Part shown: piece after piece, positions 43,575-53,260 of the stretch
Numbering within the stretch: position 1 is the first letter of the stretch
Layout of the letters: each line of letters begins with the position of its first letter
Origin: Aquisphaera giovannonii
GTDB taxonomy: Bacteria; Planctomycetota; Planctomycetia; Isosphaerales; Isosphaeraceae
Length of the DNA: 64,000 nucleotides
Assembly: GCF_008087625.1 (NCBI RefSeq)
Contig: NZ_CP042997.1
Span: 3,162,001-3,226,000, forward strand
Reading direction: 5' to 3'
Position numbers and translations under genes: made by a program
Notes under the pieces: generated by a model
The model's input: only the letters and a program-made list of their open reading frames with translations
Told to the model about the DNA's origin: nothing
Databases searched by the model: none

Positions 43575-44690
43575 ATGGAATGGTTCGAGTCCCTGCTCCT
43601 GGGCGTCATCCAGGGCGTCACGGAGTTCCTGCCGGTTTCGAGCGACGGGCACCTGGCCATCACGCAGCAGGCCTTCGCCTGGCTGACGGGCCACCGGCGT
43701 ACCGGCAAGGAAGACCTGTTCTTCGACATCATGCTCCACGTGGGGACGCTCTGCGCCATCCTCTTCCATTACCGGAAGGAGATCATCGAGGGCGCCAGGG
43801 GGTTCCTCACGGACGCGAAAGCCAGGCCGGCCGACTTGGATACGGACTCGGGCGACCCGGCGGCCGATAAGACCGTGCGGCCCGGCTTCGATCGAGCCTC
43901 GATCTTCCGCGTCGGCCTGCTCGCGGCGGTGGCCACCTCCCCCCTGGTGCCGTTCGCCCTCCTGTTCAAGAAGAAGCTGGAGGAGGCCTTCCAGAGCACC
44001 ACGGCGGCGGGGGTTGGCTTCCTGATCACGGCCTCGGCGCTCCTGATCGTGACCTGGCGGATGCGCGGGCAGGACGGCAGGAAGGACGCCGCGACGATGA
44101 CCTGGCTGGACGCCCTGCTGATCGGCATCGCCCAGACGGCCGCGCCCCTGCCGGGCGTGAGCCGGAGCGGGATGACGATCGCCGCGGCGTTGCTCCTGGG
44201 CCTGACGCGTACATGGTCGGTCGGCTTCAGCCTCCTCATCGCCGTCCCGGCGATCTGCGGCGCGGCGGTCTTCGAGCTCAAGGACGCCGTGAAGGACCCG
44301 GCGGCCCTCGGACTGACGCCGGACCGCATCGGCCAGACGCTGGCCGCCACGGTGCTCGCCGGGATCGTCGGCTACTTCGCCATCCTCTGGCTCATCCAAG
44401 TTGTCCGCGGCGGCCGATTGTGGTATTTTTCTGTATACCTGATCGGGCTGGGCTCCCTGGTCCTGGCCCTCTCCGCGATCTCCGGAGGATCGCCCGATGC
44501 CGGCCCCGCGAAGTCTCTGGACCGGACCGCCCTCGGCATCCTTCCGAGACCGCATCCTGGCGGAGTGCGGGGCCGAGCCCCCTTCACTTTGGCTCGCCCC
44601 GACGCCACTGGCCCGCGACCGCCTGGGCTTCGAGCTGGCGCGGCGTCAAGAGCTGGCAAGGCCAGCCCCCTCCGTCCTCTGCTGGGATGA
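43575..44690 (+). CDS. uppP: undecaprenyl-diphosphatase UppP (BacA), with an out-of-family C-terminal extension
   Basis: A 371-residue frame starting MEWFESLLLGVIQGVTEFLP. UppP motifs are present: QGVTEFLPVSSDGHLAI (family PVSSTGHL, here Asp in place of Thr) and APLPGVSRSGMTIAAALLLG. Several TM segments lead to LWYFSVYLIGLGSLVLALSA near residue 305, where the family normally ends. About 60 further residues (KSLDRTALGILPRPHPGG, then basic, Pro-rich) are read through the start of the next gene in another frame. The enzyme recycles undecaprenyl diphosphate for cell-wall and O-glycan synthesis. The extension may come from loss of the ancestral stop codon. The overlap with the addB-like gene is 194 bases. 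Confidence 0.88.
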   Translation: MEWFESLLLGVIQGVTEFLPVSSDGHLAITQQAFAWLTGHRRTGKEDLFFDIMLHVGTLCAILFHYRKEIIEGARGFLTDAKARPADLDTDSGDPAADKTVRPGFDRASIFRVGLLAAVATSPLVPFALLFKKKLEEAFQSTTAAGVGFLITASALLIVTWRMRGQDGRKDAATMTWLDALLIGIAQTAAPLPGVSRSGMTIAAALLLGLTRTWSVGFSLLIAVPAICGAAVFELKDAVKDPAALGLTPDRIGQTLAATVLAGIVGYFAILWLIQVVRGGRLWYFSVYLIGLGSLVLALSAISGGSPDAGPAKSLDRTALGILPRPHPGGVRGRAPFTLARPDATGPRPPGLRAGAASRAGKASPLRPLLG

Positions 44691-47676
44691 CCTCTCGCGG
44701 CTGGTCCGCCGGCGGGCCGACGGCGGCCCCCGATGGCTCTCGCCTACGGCCGCGCGGGCCGTCTTCCTGGATGCGATCGAGCGGGCGAGGGCCCTCGGCC
44801 AGGTGGGACCCCTCGAAGGTGTCCTCGGCCTGGCGGGATACCGCCGCCAGTTGCGGGCGAGGATCGCGTCCTGGATTTCCCGCGAGTCCGCGCCCCGGGG
44901 CGGCGACGAGGCGGAGTCCGGGCCCGACGACGTGCGATCGGCCGAGCGGGCGGTCTACGCCCGCTATCGCGAGCGGCTCGAGCAGCTCAACGCGGACGAC
45001 GACGCCGGGATGCGTGTCTGGGCGTCGAAGTGGCTCGCGCGAGGCAAGGACCTCCGCGGCCCGCTCGCGGGCGATGGCGCGGTGGCCGTCCTCGGCTTCG
45101 ATTCGCCGTCGCCGGCACAATGGCGGATCCTGGGCCGGCTCGTCGAGTCGGGACGCGGCCTGCACGTGGCGATGACTTACGATCCCGCGACGGAGCTCGC
45201 CGAGGTCTACCAGGGGCGGGAGCCGCTCCGCTCGCGGCTCATCGATCTCGGCCTCGTCGAGACGGCCTTGCCGGCGCCGTCGCGACCGGCCGGACTGGCG
45301 GAGGCCGAACGGCTACTCTTCGCGGCTGGGCCGGCGGGCGGGCACCGGATCGGCCGCGCGGAGGGGCTGGCGATCCGGGGCGGGCCCCGGGGCGAAGGGT
45401 CGGCTCGGGTCGTCGCGAGAGAGGTCCGCGAGCTGCGGGACGCGGGCGTGCCGGCCGAGGACGTGCTCGTGCTCTTCCCGGCATGGACCGAGGATGCGGC
45501 CCTGGCGGTGGAAACCCTGCACGCCTGGGGCATCCCCGCGACGGCCGACGCCGGCGAGCCGCTCCGCAACGATCCGGGCATCAGCGCCGTGCGGCTGGCG
45601 GCGTCCATCCCGCTGGAGGAGTGGGAGACGGACCGCGTGGTCCGGCTGCTGCGACATGGTCAGGTGCGCCCGCCGTGGCCCGGCGAGGACCGCCTGTCCC
45701 TCGCCACCGCCGCCTCCACGATCAAGGCGGCCCGCGTCTTCCGCGGCCGGGAGGCCGTCCTCCGCGGGCTCGACCGCCTCCGGATGAAGCACAAGTCGGA
45801 GGACGTCGAGTACCGCCGCGCGGAGAGTGCCCGGGGCGTGGCCGAGCGGCTCTTCGGGGCGCTGGAGCTGCTGGACCGCCCGAGGCGATGGCAGGCCCAG
45901 GTCGCCGAGCTGCGGCGGGTCGCCCGGGAGCTCGGCATCGATGATACCGGCGAGCAGCCCGTCGAGTCCTGGTGCGAGGCGCTCGACGACCATTCGGACA
46001 CGCTCGACCGGCTCGGCCGCACGAACGAGCGGTGGACCTGGTCGTCCTTCCTCGGCGAGGCGGAGTCGATCCTGAATGAGCTGGAAGCCCCATCGGCGAG
46101 GCCCGTGCCCGGATCGGTCCGCGTCGCCACGGTCGATCAGGCGTCCGGGGCGACCGCGGGGTGGGTGATCCTCGCGAACCTGGCCGAGGGCACCTTCCCC
46201 GACCGCGCCGCGGTGCAGGGACTGCTCGGCCTGCGACCGGGAGAGCCGCCCGCACCGGCCACCCAGGCGGCGTACGCCGGCGAGATGCTCCGGTTCCTCG
46301 AAGTGCTCGGCTCGGCCCGATCGGGCGTGATCCTCGCCTACCCGACGACCGACGAGAAGGGCCAGGAGCTGCTCCGCGCGGGGTTCCTGGACGACCTGCT
46401 CCTGCGCATGGACGATCGGGCGAAAGGCCTCTGCCACGAGGCCCGGCCGAGGCTCCACGCCGCGCTCCTGGATGCGCCAGACCTCTCCGGCTCCGCGGGC
46501 GACGCGAGGGTCCGCGCGTCCGCCCTCGCCGCGGAGCGGGGGGATACCTCGGCGATCGAACGCCTGGCCGCGACACGCGCCCATCGCGCGATCCTCGAGG
46601 GCACGGCCGCCGCGCTGCACGCCTCCGCGAGGCGCCAGCGCGGCACCGACTACGGCGAATACGAGGGGCTGATCCGGGACGGCGCGGCGGTCCTCGAGCT
46701 GGACCGGCACTTCGGCGCGTCCCGCCCCTTCAGCGCCAGCCAGCTCGAGACCTACCTCTCCTGTCCGTTCCAATTCTTCGCCAAGCACGTGCTGAAGCTG
46801 ACGCCCGTGGAGGAGCGGGACGAGCTCGACGAGGATTACACGCAGCGCGGCAGCGACCTCCACGACATCCTGGAGAAGATGGAGGCCCGCTTCCTGCACC
46901 TGGAGGGCGAGCCGGACTGGCTGGCCGCGGCAGAGGCCGAGGTCGAGCGGCTGTCCAACGTCGAGCCCGCCAACGCCACCGACCTCGACATGGGGCTCTG
47001 GGAGATCCAGCGCACCCGGCTGATCGAGACGATCCATCTTTACATCCACCAGCGTCAGAAATATCAGGAGGAGGCGGGGCATCGATTCGCCCCGCGGATG
47101 CTCGAGCTCGACTTCGGCTCGGAGGGGGCGCAGTACCCGATGCTCGAGATCCGCGACGGCGCCCGGTCGCTCCGCCTGATGGGCCGCATCGACCGCATCG
47201 ACGTCGCCGGGGAGGACCAGGGCGCCCGCTTCCGCGTGATCGACTACAAGAGCGGCCACGCCCCGAGCCCGAACGAGGTGAAGACCGGGGAGATGCTCCA
47301 GCTCCCCCTGTACGCGATGGCGGTGGAGCGGATCGTCTTCCGGGGCGAGGCGGCGACCCTGGCCGACCTCGGCTACTGGAGCCTGAAGTCGGACGGCTAC
47401 CGGCCCATCTCGTTCGAAGACTGGGAAAACGACAAGCTGGAGCTCATCCGACACGTCCTGTCGCTCGTGGACCAGCTCCGCGGGGGCAACTTCGTCGTCC
47501 ATTCCAGGCGGGAAGGCTGCGAGAGTTTCTGCGACTATCGAGGCGTCTGCCGCGTCCGCCAGGTGCGGCAGGCCGGCAAGCGGTATGCCTGGATCCTGCC
47601 GAAGCTGAGCGCCCAGGCCAGGCGGGCCCGGAAGGCCGCGAAGGCCGTCTCGGCCGCGCCCGGGGGCGACGCATGA
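44497..47676 (+). CDS. AddB-like DNA repair nuclease subunit (PD-(D/E)XK with Fe-S cluster motif)
   Basis: A 1059-residue protein. The N-terminal half is an inactivated helicase-like fold typical of AddB (EVRELRDAGVPAEDVLVLFP, RVATVDQASGATAGWVILAN); no Walker A is seen. The C-terminal nuclease is intact: SLRLMGRIDRIDVAG and FRVIDYKSGHAPSPNE give the Asp and Asp-x-Lys residues, and QLPLYAMAVERIV follows. Four cysteines fit the AddB Fe-S cluster: one in TYLSCPFQFFAKHVL and three in GCESFCDYRGVC near the end. With AddA it should process double-strand DNA ends for recombination. The start (44497) lies inside uppP; downstream starts are possible, but PPSLWLAPTPLARDRL already looks genuine. Confidence 0.87.
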   Translation: MPAPRSLWTGPPSASFRDRILAECGAEPPSLWLAPTPLARDRLGFELARRQELARPAPSVLCWDDLSRLVRRRADGGPRWLSPTAARAVFLDAIERARALGQVGPLEGVLGLAGYRRQLRARIASWISRESAPRGGDEAESGPDDVRSAERAVYARYRERLEQLNADDDAGMRVWASKWLARGKDLRGPLAGDGAVAVLGFDSPSPAQWRILGRLVESGRGLHVAMTYDPATELAEVYQGREPLRSRLIDLGLVETALPAPSRPAGLAEAERLLFAAGPAGGHRIGRAEGLAIRGGPRGEGSARVVAREVRELRDAGVPAEDVLVLFPAWTEDAALAVETLHAWGIPATADAGEPLRNDPGISAVRLAASIPLEEWETDRVVRLLRHGQVRPPWPGEDRLSLATAASTIKAARVFRGREAVLRGLDRLRMKHKSEDVEYRRAESARGVAERLFGALELLDRPRRWQAQVAELRRVARELGIDDTGEQPVESWCEALDDHSDTLDRLGRTNERWTWSSFLGEAESILNELEAPSARPVPGSVRVATVDQASGATAGWVILANLAEGTFPDRAAVQGLLGLRPGEPPAPATQAAYAGEMLRFLEVLGSARSGVILAYPTTDEKGQELLRAGFLDDLLLRMDDRAKGLCHEARPRLHAALLDAPDLSGSAGDARVRASALAAERGDTSAIERLAATRAHRAILEGTAAALHASARRQRGTDYGEYEGLIRDGAAVLELDRHFGASRPFSASQLETYLSCPFQFFAKHVLKLTPVEERDELDEDYTQRGSDLHDILEKMEARFLHLEGEPDWLAAAEAEVERLSNVEPANATDLDMGLWEIQRTRLIETIHLYIHQRQKYQEEAGHRFAPRMLELDFGSEGAQYPMLEIRDGARSLRLMGRIDRIDVAGEDQGARFRVIDYKSGHAPSPNEVKTGEMLQLPLYAMAVERIVFRGEAATLADLGYWSLKSDGYRPISFEDWENDKLELIRHVLSLVDQLRGGNFVVHSRREGCESFCDYRGVCRVRQVRQAGKRYAWILPKLSAQARRARKAAKAVSAAPGGDA

Positions 47677-50600
47677 CCCCGCCGACGACTCCAGAGATCC
47701 GCCTGACCGACGAGCAGCGACGCGCCCTGGAGGTGAAGTCCTCGAGCGTCGCCCTCGGCGCCGGGGCCGGCTGCGGCAAGACGCTGGTGCTCACCGAGCG
47801 GTTCCTCGGGGAGCTCGAGGCCGACGACGCCTCGTCGGGAGCGGACGGCCGGGCCCTGGGCGAGCTGGCGGCGCTGACCTTCACGGAGAAGGCCGCGCGC
47901 GAGCTCCGCCAGCGGATCCGGGCCCGCTGCCGCCAGAAGCTCGCCTCCGGCGCGGACCCCGCGCGGTGGCGGGCCGTCCTGCGTGCGCTCGAGTCCGCCC
48001 CCATCGGGACGTTCCACGAGTTCTGCGCCATGCTCCTGCGGACCAGGGCGTTGGAGCTGGGCATCGACCCGGAATTCCGCATCGTCGATGCCCCGATCGC
48101 CGCCTCGCTCCGCGACCGCGCCGTCCGCACGACCATGCGGCGGCGGATCTCGGCGAGGGACCCCGACCTCGCGCTGCTCTCCATCGACTACAGCCTGGAC
48201 CAGGTCCGCGAGGCCCTCGACGCGATCCTGTCCCGCCGCACCGGCGACCTGGTCGACCGTTGGGCGGAACTCTCCGAGGAGGATGTCGTCGCCCGCTGGA
48301 GGGACGCGTGGGAGGCTCGCGGCAGGCCCGCCGTGCTCGCCGGGCTGACGACGTCGATCCGCGATTGCCGGAGGACCCTGGACGAGCTGCCCGGAACCAT
48401 CCACCCGAAGCTCGCGGCGAGGCGGGCCGAACTCCTCCAAGTCCTCGACGGGCTCGAGGGCGGCGGGGCCGGCGAAGGGGACCTCGCCGCGGCCAGGTCG
48501 CTCGCGCGGATCGACGACCTCCGCGAGAAGGCGATCTGGCCCTCGGCCGACGCCAAGGACGCCATCAAGGGGGCGTTCGAGTCGCTCCGCAAGGCGATCG
48601 ACAGGGCCCGTGAGAGGCTCGAGTTCAGCGACGAGGTCACCCGCGAGAACGCCGCCAACAGCCTCCGCCTCGTTCGCCTCGTGAAGCAGGTCCAGACCGA
48701 ATACGAGCACGTGAAGCGGCGACGACAGGCGCTGGACTTCGACGACCTGCTCGGCCTGACGCGACGGCTCCTCGATCGCCCGGCTCCGCCGCCGGCCGCC
48801 CGCGGCGGGATCGACTTCATCATGGTGGACGAATTCCAGGACACCGACCAGGTGCAGAGCGACATCCTGCGGCTGCTCGCCGGGGAGGCGTTCGCGGGCG
48901 GTCGGATGTTCGTGGTCGGCGACGAGAAGCAGTCGATCTACCGGTTCCGGGGGGCCGAGCCGGCGATCTTCGGCCGCTGGCGGGGCGAGTTCCCCGCCGA
49001 CGGTCGCCTACCGCTCACGGAGAATTTCCGGAGCGTGCCGGGCGTGCTCCACTTCGTCAATGCTCTGTTCGCGGACGCCTTCCGTCCCGACGGCGGACCC
49101 GGCGGAGAATGGGAGCCCCCACGCCTCGTGCCGGTCCGCGACGCCGTCGTCCCCGACCCCGCGGTCACGTTCCACTGGGCGAGCCCGGCCGTGCGCCCGG
49201 GCGAGTCGGCCGAGGCCGAAGCCAGGCCGAAGCTCACGTCCGGCGATCGCCGCGCGAATGAGGCCCGCAGCCTGGCCCGCTGGCTGCGCACGCGACTCGA
49301 CGCCGGCTGGACGGTGCTCGACCGCCAGTCCCGCCGGCCGCGGGCCGCCCAGGCCGGAGACGTGGCCTTTCTCTTCCGGGCCATGACCGACGTCTGGCCC
49401 TATGAGACGGCCCTCGCGGACGAGGGCTTCGACTACCACACCCTCGGCGGCTCCGCGTTCTTCGCCCAGCAGGAGGTCCGGGACGTCGTCAACGTCCTCT
49501 CGGCCGTCGAGGATCCGCTCGATGAGGTCGCGCTCGCCGGCGCGCTCCGCGGCCCGTTCTTCAGCCTGAGCGACGAGGCCCTGTTCTGGCTCGCCAGGAA
49601 AGTCCCCGGAGGGATCACGCGCGGGATCCTCCGGGCGGGCGAGATCCAGGAATTGTCGGACCGCGATCGGGCCTGCGCGACCCGGGCGGCCGCGCTGCTG
49701 GACCGCTGGCGGGGCATCAAGGACCGCGTGCCGCTTGCGACGCTCGTCGCGACGGTGCTGGACGAGTCGGGCTTCGAGTCGGCGCTCGTCTGCGAGTTCC
49801 TCGGCGAGCGGAAGCTGGCGAACACGCGCAAGCTCGTCCGGCTGGCCCGCGACTTCGACCGCCAGGAGAGCTTCACGCTGGCCGACCTCGTGGACCGCCT
49901 GCGGGCGGACCTCGAGAACCCGCCGAGCGAGGAGCAGGCGTCGACGACCGACGAGCAGAGCCCGATCGTGCGGCTGATGTCGATCCACCAGGCGAAGGGG
50001 CTGGAGTTCCCGATCGTCGTCCTGCCCGACCTGGGCCGGCAGCCGAGCCCTCGCGAGGGCCTCGTCGGCCTCCGCGAGGACGTCGGGCTGGTCATCCGGC
50101 CGTCCCGCCAGATCCAGCTCTTCCCCGACGGCGAGCCGGCGGAGGCCGGCTCGAGCCTGGGGTGGATGGCCTACACGGCCGTCGAGTCGGAGGAGGACCG
50201 TCGCGAGAGCCTCCGCCTCTTCTACGTGGCCGCGACCCGCGCCCGTGATCACCTCGTCCTCTCGGCCGGGCTCGACGCCCCGAAGGAATCCGAGGCCATG
50301 CCCCCGCGCTCGGGCTCTCCCGCGCTCCAGCTCCTCCTGGAGCGCTTCGACTGGCGGACCGGCGACTGCCGGGCGGACCTCCCCGAGGGCTGGCCCTCCC
50401 CCGCGGTGGATGTCCGCTGCCTGGCCGCTCCCGACGCCGACTCGGCCCGGGCCGGGTCTTCGAGACGCCCGCCACTCCGCGAGATCGAGGAGGCCATCAC
50501 GCGGACTGCCGTACGCGACGAGCCCGCCCCGAGGTCGCCGCGATGGCCGGCCTGGATCGACCTCGCCGGGCAGTCGGATGCGGCCTCTCGCGAGGCCAGG

Positions 50601-51143
50601 CTCGGAACGCTGATCCGCTCCGTGATCGTCGATCGGGGCCTCCTGCGCGGCGGCACCCCGGCCATGGCCTGCTCGCGGGCCGCCGAGCGCATGGTCCCCG
50701 CGGGCTCATCCGCGCTCTCCGCCGAGGCCGCCGAGCGGCTCCGCGACTGGTCCGCGATGCCCCTCTTCGGCGCCCTCAGGGAGGCGAACAGGGCCGGGCG
50801 TCCGATCGAGGCCGACGTCGCCTGGTCGGTACGCTGGCCAGTCGGCGAGGAAGGCGAATCCATCCTCCGCGGCCGCTTCGATATCCTCTACCTGGACCGC
50901 TCGGGGAACTGGCGGCCCGTGATCGTGTCCACGCGGCCGTCGGAGGTCGACGCGGATCGGCTGCGCCTTCACCTCGCCCCCATCGCGGCGGCCGGCCTGG
51001 CCAGGGTACCTTGCGGCCCGGCCTGGTGGGTCTCGGTCGGGCAGGCGGGGGATCTCGAGGTCGAGAACGAGCTCCCCGCCCCTCCGGCCTCCGTCGGGGC
51101 GGCGATCGCGGAATGGCTGGCATCCAGGCGATGGCCGTCGTGA
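47673..51143 (+). CDS. AddA-like UvrD/RecB-type helicase subunit with degenerate C-terminal nuclease domain
   Basis: A 1156-residue protein, ATG overlapping the addB-like stop by four bases. All superfamily-1 helicase motifs are seen: Walker A LGAGAGCGKTLVLTERFL (about residues 28-45), ALTFTEKAARELRQRI, QALDFDDLLGLT, Walker B-type IDFIMVDEFQDTD, VVGDEKQSIYRFRGAEPA, LPLTENFRS, MSIHQAKGLEFPIVVLPDL and LFYVAATRARDHL. The C-terminal part ILRGRFDILYLDRSGNW then VIVSTRPSEVD aligns with the RecB-family nuclease, where Asp-Tyr-Lys is expected; Lys and the second Asp are absent, so cutting by this subunit is doubtful. It should supply the motor of the DNA end-processing complex. It ends the rimO operon. 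Confidence 0.88.
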   Translation: MTPPTTPEIRLTDEQRRALEVKSSSVALGAGAGCGKTLVLTERFLGELEADDASSGADGRALGELAALTFTEKAARELRQRIRARCRQKLASGADPARWRAVLRALESAPIGTFHEFCAMLLRTRALELGIDPEFRIVDAPIAASLRDRAVRTTMRRRISARDPDLALLSIDYSLDQVREALDAILSRRTGDLVDRWAELSEEDVVARWRDAWEARGRPAVLAGLTTSIRDCRRTLDELPGTIHPKLAARRAELLQVLDGLEGGGAGEGDLAAARSLARIDDLREKAIWPSADAKDAIKGAFESLRKAIDRARERLEFSDEVTRENAANSLRLVRLVKQVQTEYEHVKRRRQALDFDDLLGLTRRLLDRPAPPPAARGGIDFIMVDEFQDTDQVQSDILRLLAGEAFAGGRMFVVGDEKQSIYRFRGAEPAIFGRWRGEFPADGRLPLTENFRSVPGVLHFVNALFADAFRPDGGPGGEWEPPRLVPVRDAVVPDPAVTFHWASPAVRPGESAEAEARPKLTSGDRRANEARSLARWLRTRLDAGWTVLDRQSRRPRAAQAGDVAFLFRAMTDVWPYETALADEGFDYHTLGGSAFFAQQEVRDVVNVLSAVEDPLDEVALAGALRGPFFSLSDEALFWLARKVPGGITRGILRAGEIQELSDRDRACATRAAALLDRWRGIKDRVPLATLVATVLDESGFESALVCEFLGERKLANTRKLVRLARDFDRQESFTLADLVDRLRADLENPPSEEQASTTDEQSPIVRLMSIHQAKGLEFPIVVLPDLGRQPSPREGLVGLREDVGLVIRPSRQIQLFPDGEPAEAGSSLGWMAYTAVESEEDRRESLRLFYVAATRARDHLVLSAGLDAPKESEAMPPRSGSPALQLLLERFDWRTGDCRADLPEGWPSPAVDVRCLAAPDADSARAGSSRRPPLREIEEAITRTAVRDEPAPRSPRWPAWIDLAGQSDAASREARLGTLIRSVIVDRGLLRGGTPAMACSRAAERMVPAGSSALSAEAAERLRDWSAMPLFGALREANRAGRPIEADVAWSVRWPVGEEGESILRGRFDILYLDRSGNWRPVIVSTRPSEVDADRLRLHLAPIAAAGLARVPCGPAWWVSVGQAGDLEVENELPAPPASVGAAIAEWLASRRWPS

Positions 51144-51196
51144 CGCACGCGAGCATCCCTCGACCCGGGGATCGTGGCCGAAGATCCGGTACGGCC

Positions 51197-53260
51197 TCAC
51201 TGGCGCCGATCGGCATCGTCCGGGCCGGCGGCGATCTGCTGCCCGTCCGCGGCGACCCGCCTCTGGGCGAACTCTCGCCATCCGGATTCGAGCGCCTGGA
51301 ATCCGTCGAGCCCGTAGACCGAGCGGAGGGAGGCCTCGATGCCCGTCTTCTGGGCGCCCTTGACGAAGGCCACGAAGTCCGACGGGCTGCCGAGCTCGAC
51401 CAGGTACTGGGTGAGGGAGACGCTCTGCGCGTAGTAGAGGGTCCACGAGTCGGCATTCGGCGCGTCGGTGGCCATCAGCTCGCTGAGCTTGAACACGGAC
51501 CCGTCCTGTAGCGGGCCGACGAGGTCCGCGGCGCGGGTCGCCTGCTCGTCCTCGGGCTCGGAGAGGACGGCGATCCCCTCGTCCGCCCAGCGGGGGATAG
51601 GTTGTCGGGTGAACATGTCGGCCAGGACGACGTGGGTCACTTCGTGCGGGAGTATGGCGGGCAGGAGTTGGGGATGGTCCGCGCGGAGGTTGACCCGGCG
51701 GGAGGTGACGCGGTCGCCGCTGACGCCGAGCGACGAGAAGCCCGGCGATGTGTCCGGCTGGCCGGTCATCCTGGCGAATATCGCGGACGTCGGGTAGAGG
51801 TAGATGTCGCATCGGGGGGACCAGGTCGAACGCGTGGCGACGGATCCCCACCGCTTCGCCTGCCGGCTGCGGACCAGCTCGGCCGCGCGGGCGGCCTCGG
51901 CCCCGAGGGTCGGGTCGACGTGGAAGATTCGGAAGTTCGCGGTCTCGATGACCTGCCATCCCGCCGCGCCGAGTCCCGAGGCTTGCGGCGACTCGGCCTC
52001 GGGTGCGAGGCCGGCCCCCGGGGCGGGCGCCGGCGGCGTGGCGGGCTCGCCGGACGAGGGGCCGGCCGGGAGGGCGAGCGGCTGTTCCGCGGCGGCGGCC
52101 CGCGACCGGTCGTCCTGCGCGGGGACCTGGGCTGTGGGCGCACCGCGTCCGAGGAGTCTGGGACGCCTCCTCGGCTGGGGTTGCGGTTGCTCGTCGGGGG
52201 CGGAGCCCCGGACCACGACGCCGCGCCTGCCCCCCGCGGCCTTCCCGTGGCGGGCCTCGTTCACGAGGTTGGAGAGGTAGGTTCCATACCAGTTCCCCGG
52301 CACGAGTCGCTGGACGTCGCGGACCTCATTCTCGATGCCGTCCCATTCCTGCTCGGTCCTCGGATGCGCGTTGATCTGATTGACGATCGACACCCACCGG
52401 CAATATGCCCATGCCTCGCGACGATCGGGCGGCAGTCGATTCCCCGCCGCGAGCCTCGCGTAGACCTTGCCGGCCTCCAGGTAGCGCTTGCCATTGAAAA
52501 GGCGGTCGGCCTCGTCGAGGCCCGCTTCGGCGACGGGAGCGGCGGGCGCCGAGGCGGCGGGCGAGGCGTCGGCCGCGGGGCGCGCCTTCTTCGACGCAGG
52601 TGGGCCGACCTTCCGAGCGGCCGGTGACGCCGCCGCGGCCTTGGCGGGAGGAGGGGTCGCGGCGGGTTCGGGGAGCGTCGGGGGCTCGTCGAGCGCGGGA
52701 AGGTCGTCATCGCCCTTCGCGGCGGGGATCGCGCGGTCCTCCCGAGCGGGGGTCTTGTTCGAGGCGGGCCGCACGTGGGGGTCCGTGGCGGCGGCTCCTT
52801 CGACCGGCAGGGGGGGAAACGGGGCCTCCGAGGGGGGCGTGGACGCCGGCATGCCCGACGGCGGGGGCGAGGGTGCGGCCACGACGGGCGCGGACCCGCC
52901 CGGCTGCGAGGCCGGGCCGACGGGAGGCGCCGAGCGGGGCGCCGCGTCGCGGGACTCGGATGGCGACGGCCCGAGGATGGCCAGGTTATCCCGATACTCG
53001 GCGGCCAGCGCGGCGTTGCCGGCCCCCTCCGCCGCTCGGATCAGTTGGTCATAGGCCTGCCTCAGGAGCTGCACGATCGGCGCGCGGTCGGCGGCCGGGG
53101 CGGTCGCAAGCGACTCCTCCAGGACCTGGGCCGCGCGGGCCCCCTCGCCGGCGGCCAGGAGCTTGCGGGCCTGTTCCAGCGCAGGCGGTGCGTCGCCCGC
53201 CCGCCCCGCGGAGGCGGTGAGGAGCACCGTCAGGAGCGCGATCGAGAGAGCCTGTCGCAT
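51197..53260 (-). CDS. secreted peptidase MA-like (gluzincin) protein with proline-rich linker
   Basis: A 687-residue protein starting at MRQALSIALLTVLLTASAGR, a signal peptide. The first 100 residues are helical and repeat-like (ARKLLAAGEGARAAQVLEES). Two long Pro/Ala/Ser-rich stretches (about 100-235 and 365-435) flank a second helical part (LDEADRLFNGKRYLEAGKVY). The C-terminal catalytic domain begins WQVIETANFRIFHVD and has the zinc motif HEVTH (His539), followed by PIPRWADEGIAVLSEPEDE with the third-ligand Glu. This is the peptidase MA/gluzincin pattern. The substrate is unknown; export and linkers suggest a cell-surface or periplasmic enzyme. It is convergent to addA. Confidence 0.86.
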   Translation of the reverse strand: MRQALSIALLTVLLTASAGRAGDAPPALEQARKLLAAGEGARAAQVLEESLATAPAADRAPIVQLLRQAYDQLIRAAEGAGNAALAAEYRDNLAILGPSPSESRDAAPRSAPPVGPASQPGGSAPVVAAPSPPPSGMPASTPPSEAPFPPLPVEGAAATDPHVRPASNKTPAREDRAIPAAKGDDDLPALDEPPTLPEPAATPPPAKAAAASPAARKVGPPASKKARPAADASPAASAPAAPVAEAGLDEADRLFNGKRYLEAGKVYARLAAGNRLPPDRREAWAYCRWVSIVNQINAHPRTEQEWDGIENEVRDVQRLVPGNWYGTYLSNLVNEARHGKAAGGRRGVVVRGSAPDEQPQPQPRRRPRLLGRGAPTAQVPAQDDRSRAAAAEQPLALPAGPSSGEPATPPAPAPGAGLAPEAESPQASGLGAAGWQVIETANFRIFHVDPTLGAEAARAAELVRSRQAKRWGSVATRSTWSPRCDIYLYPTSAIFARMTGQPDTSPGFSSLGVSGDRVTSRRVNLRADHPQLLPAILPHEVTHVVLADMFTRQPIPRWADEGIAVLSEPEDEQATRAADLVGPLQDGSVFKLSELMATDAPNADSWTLYYAQSVSLTQYLVELGSPSDFVAFVKGAQKTGIEASLRSVYGLDGFQALESGWREFAQRRVAADGQQIAAGPDDADRRQ

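Noticed and set aside
45313-47502. 729-residue minus-strand frame
   Set aside because: Antisense to the addB-like gene, whose nuclease and Fe-S motifs prove the plus strand is coding.
46161-47672. N-terminal extension of the AddA frame
   Set aside because: The first 504 codons overlap addB in another frame and are Arg/Pro/Gly-rich; the true start with Walker A nearby is at 47673.
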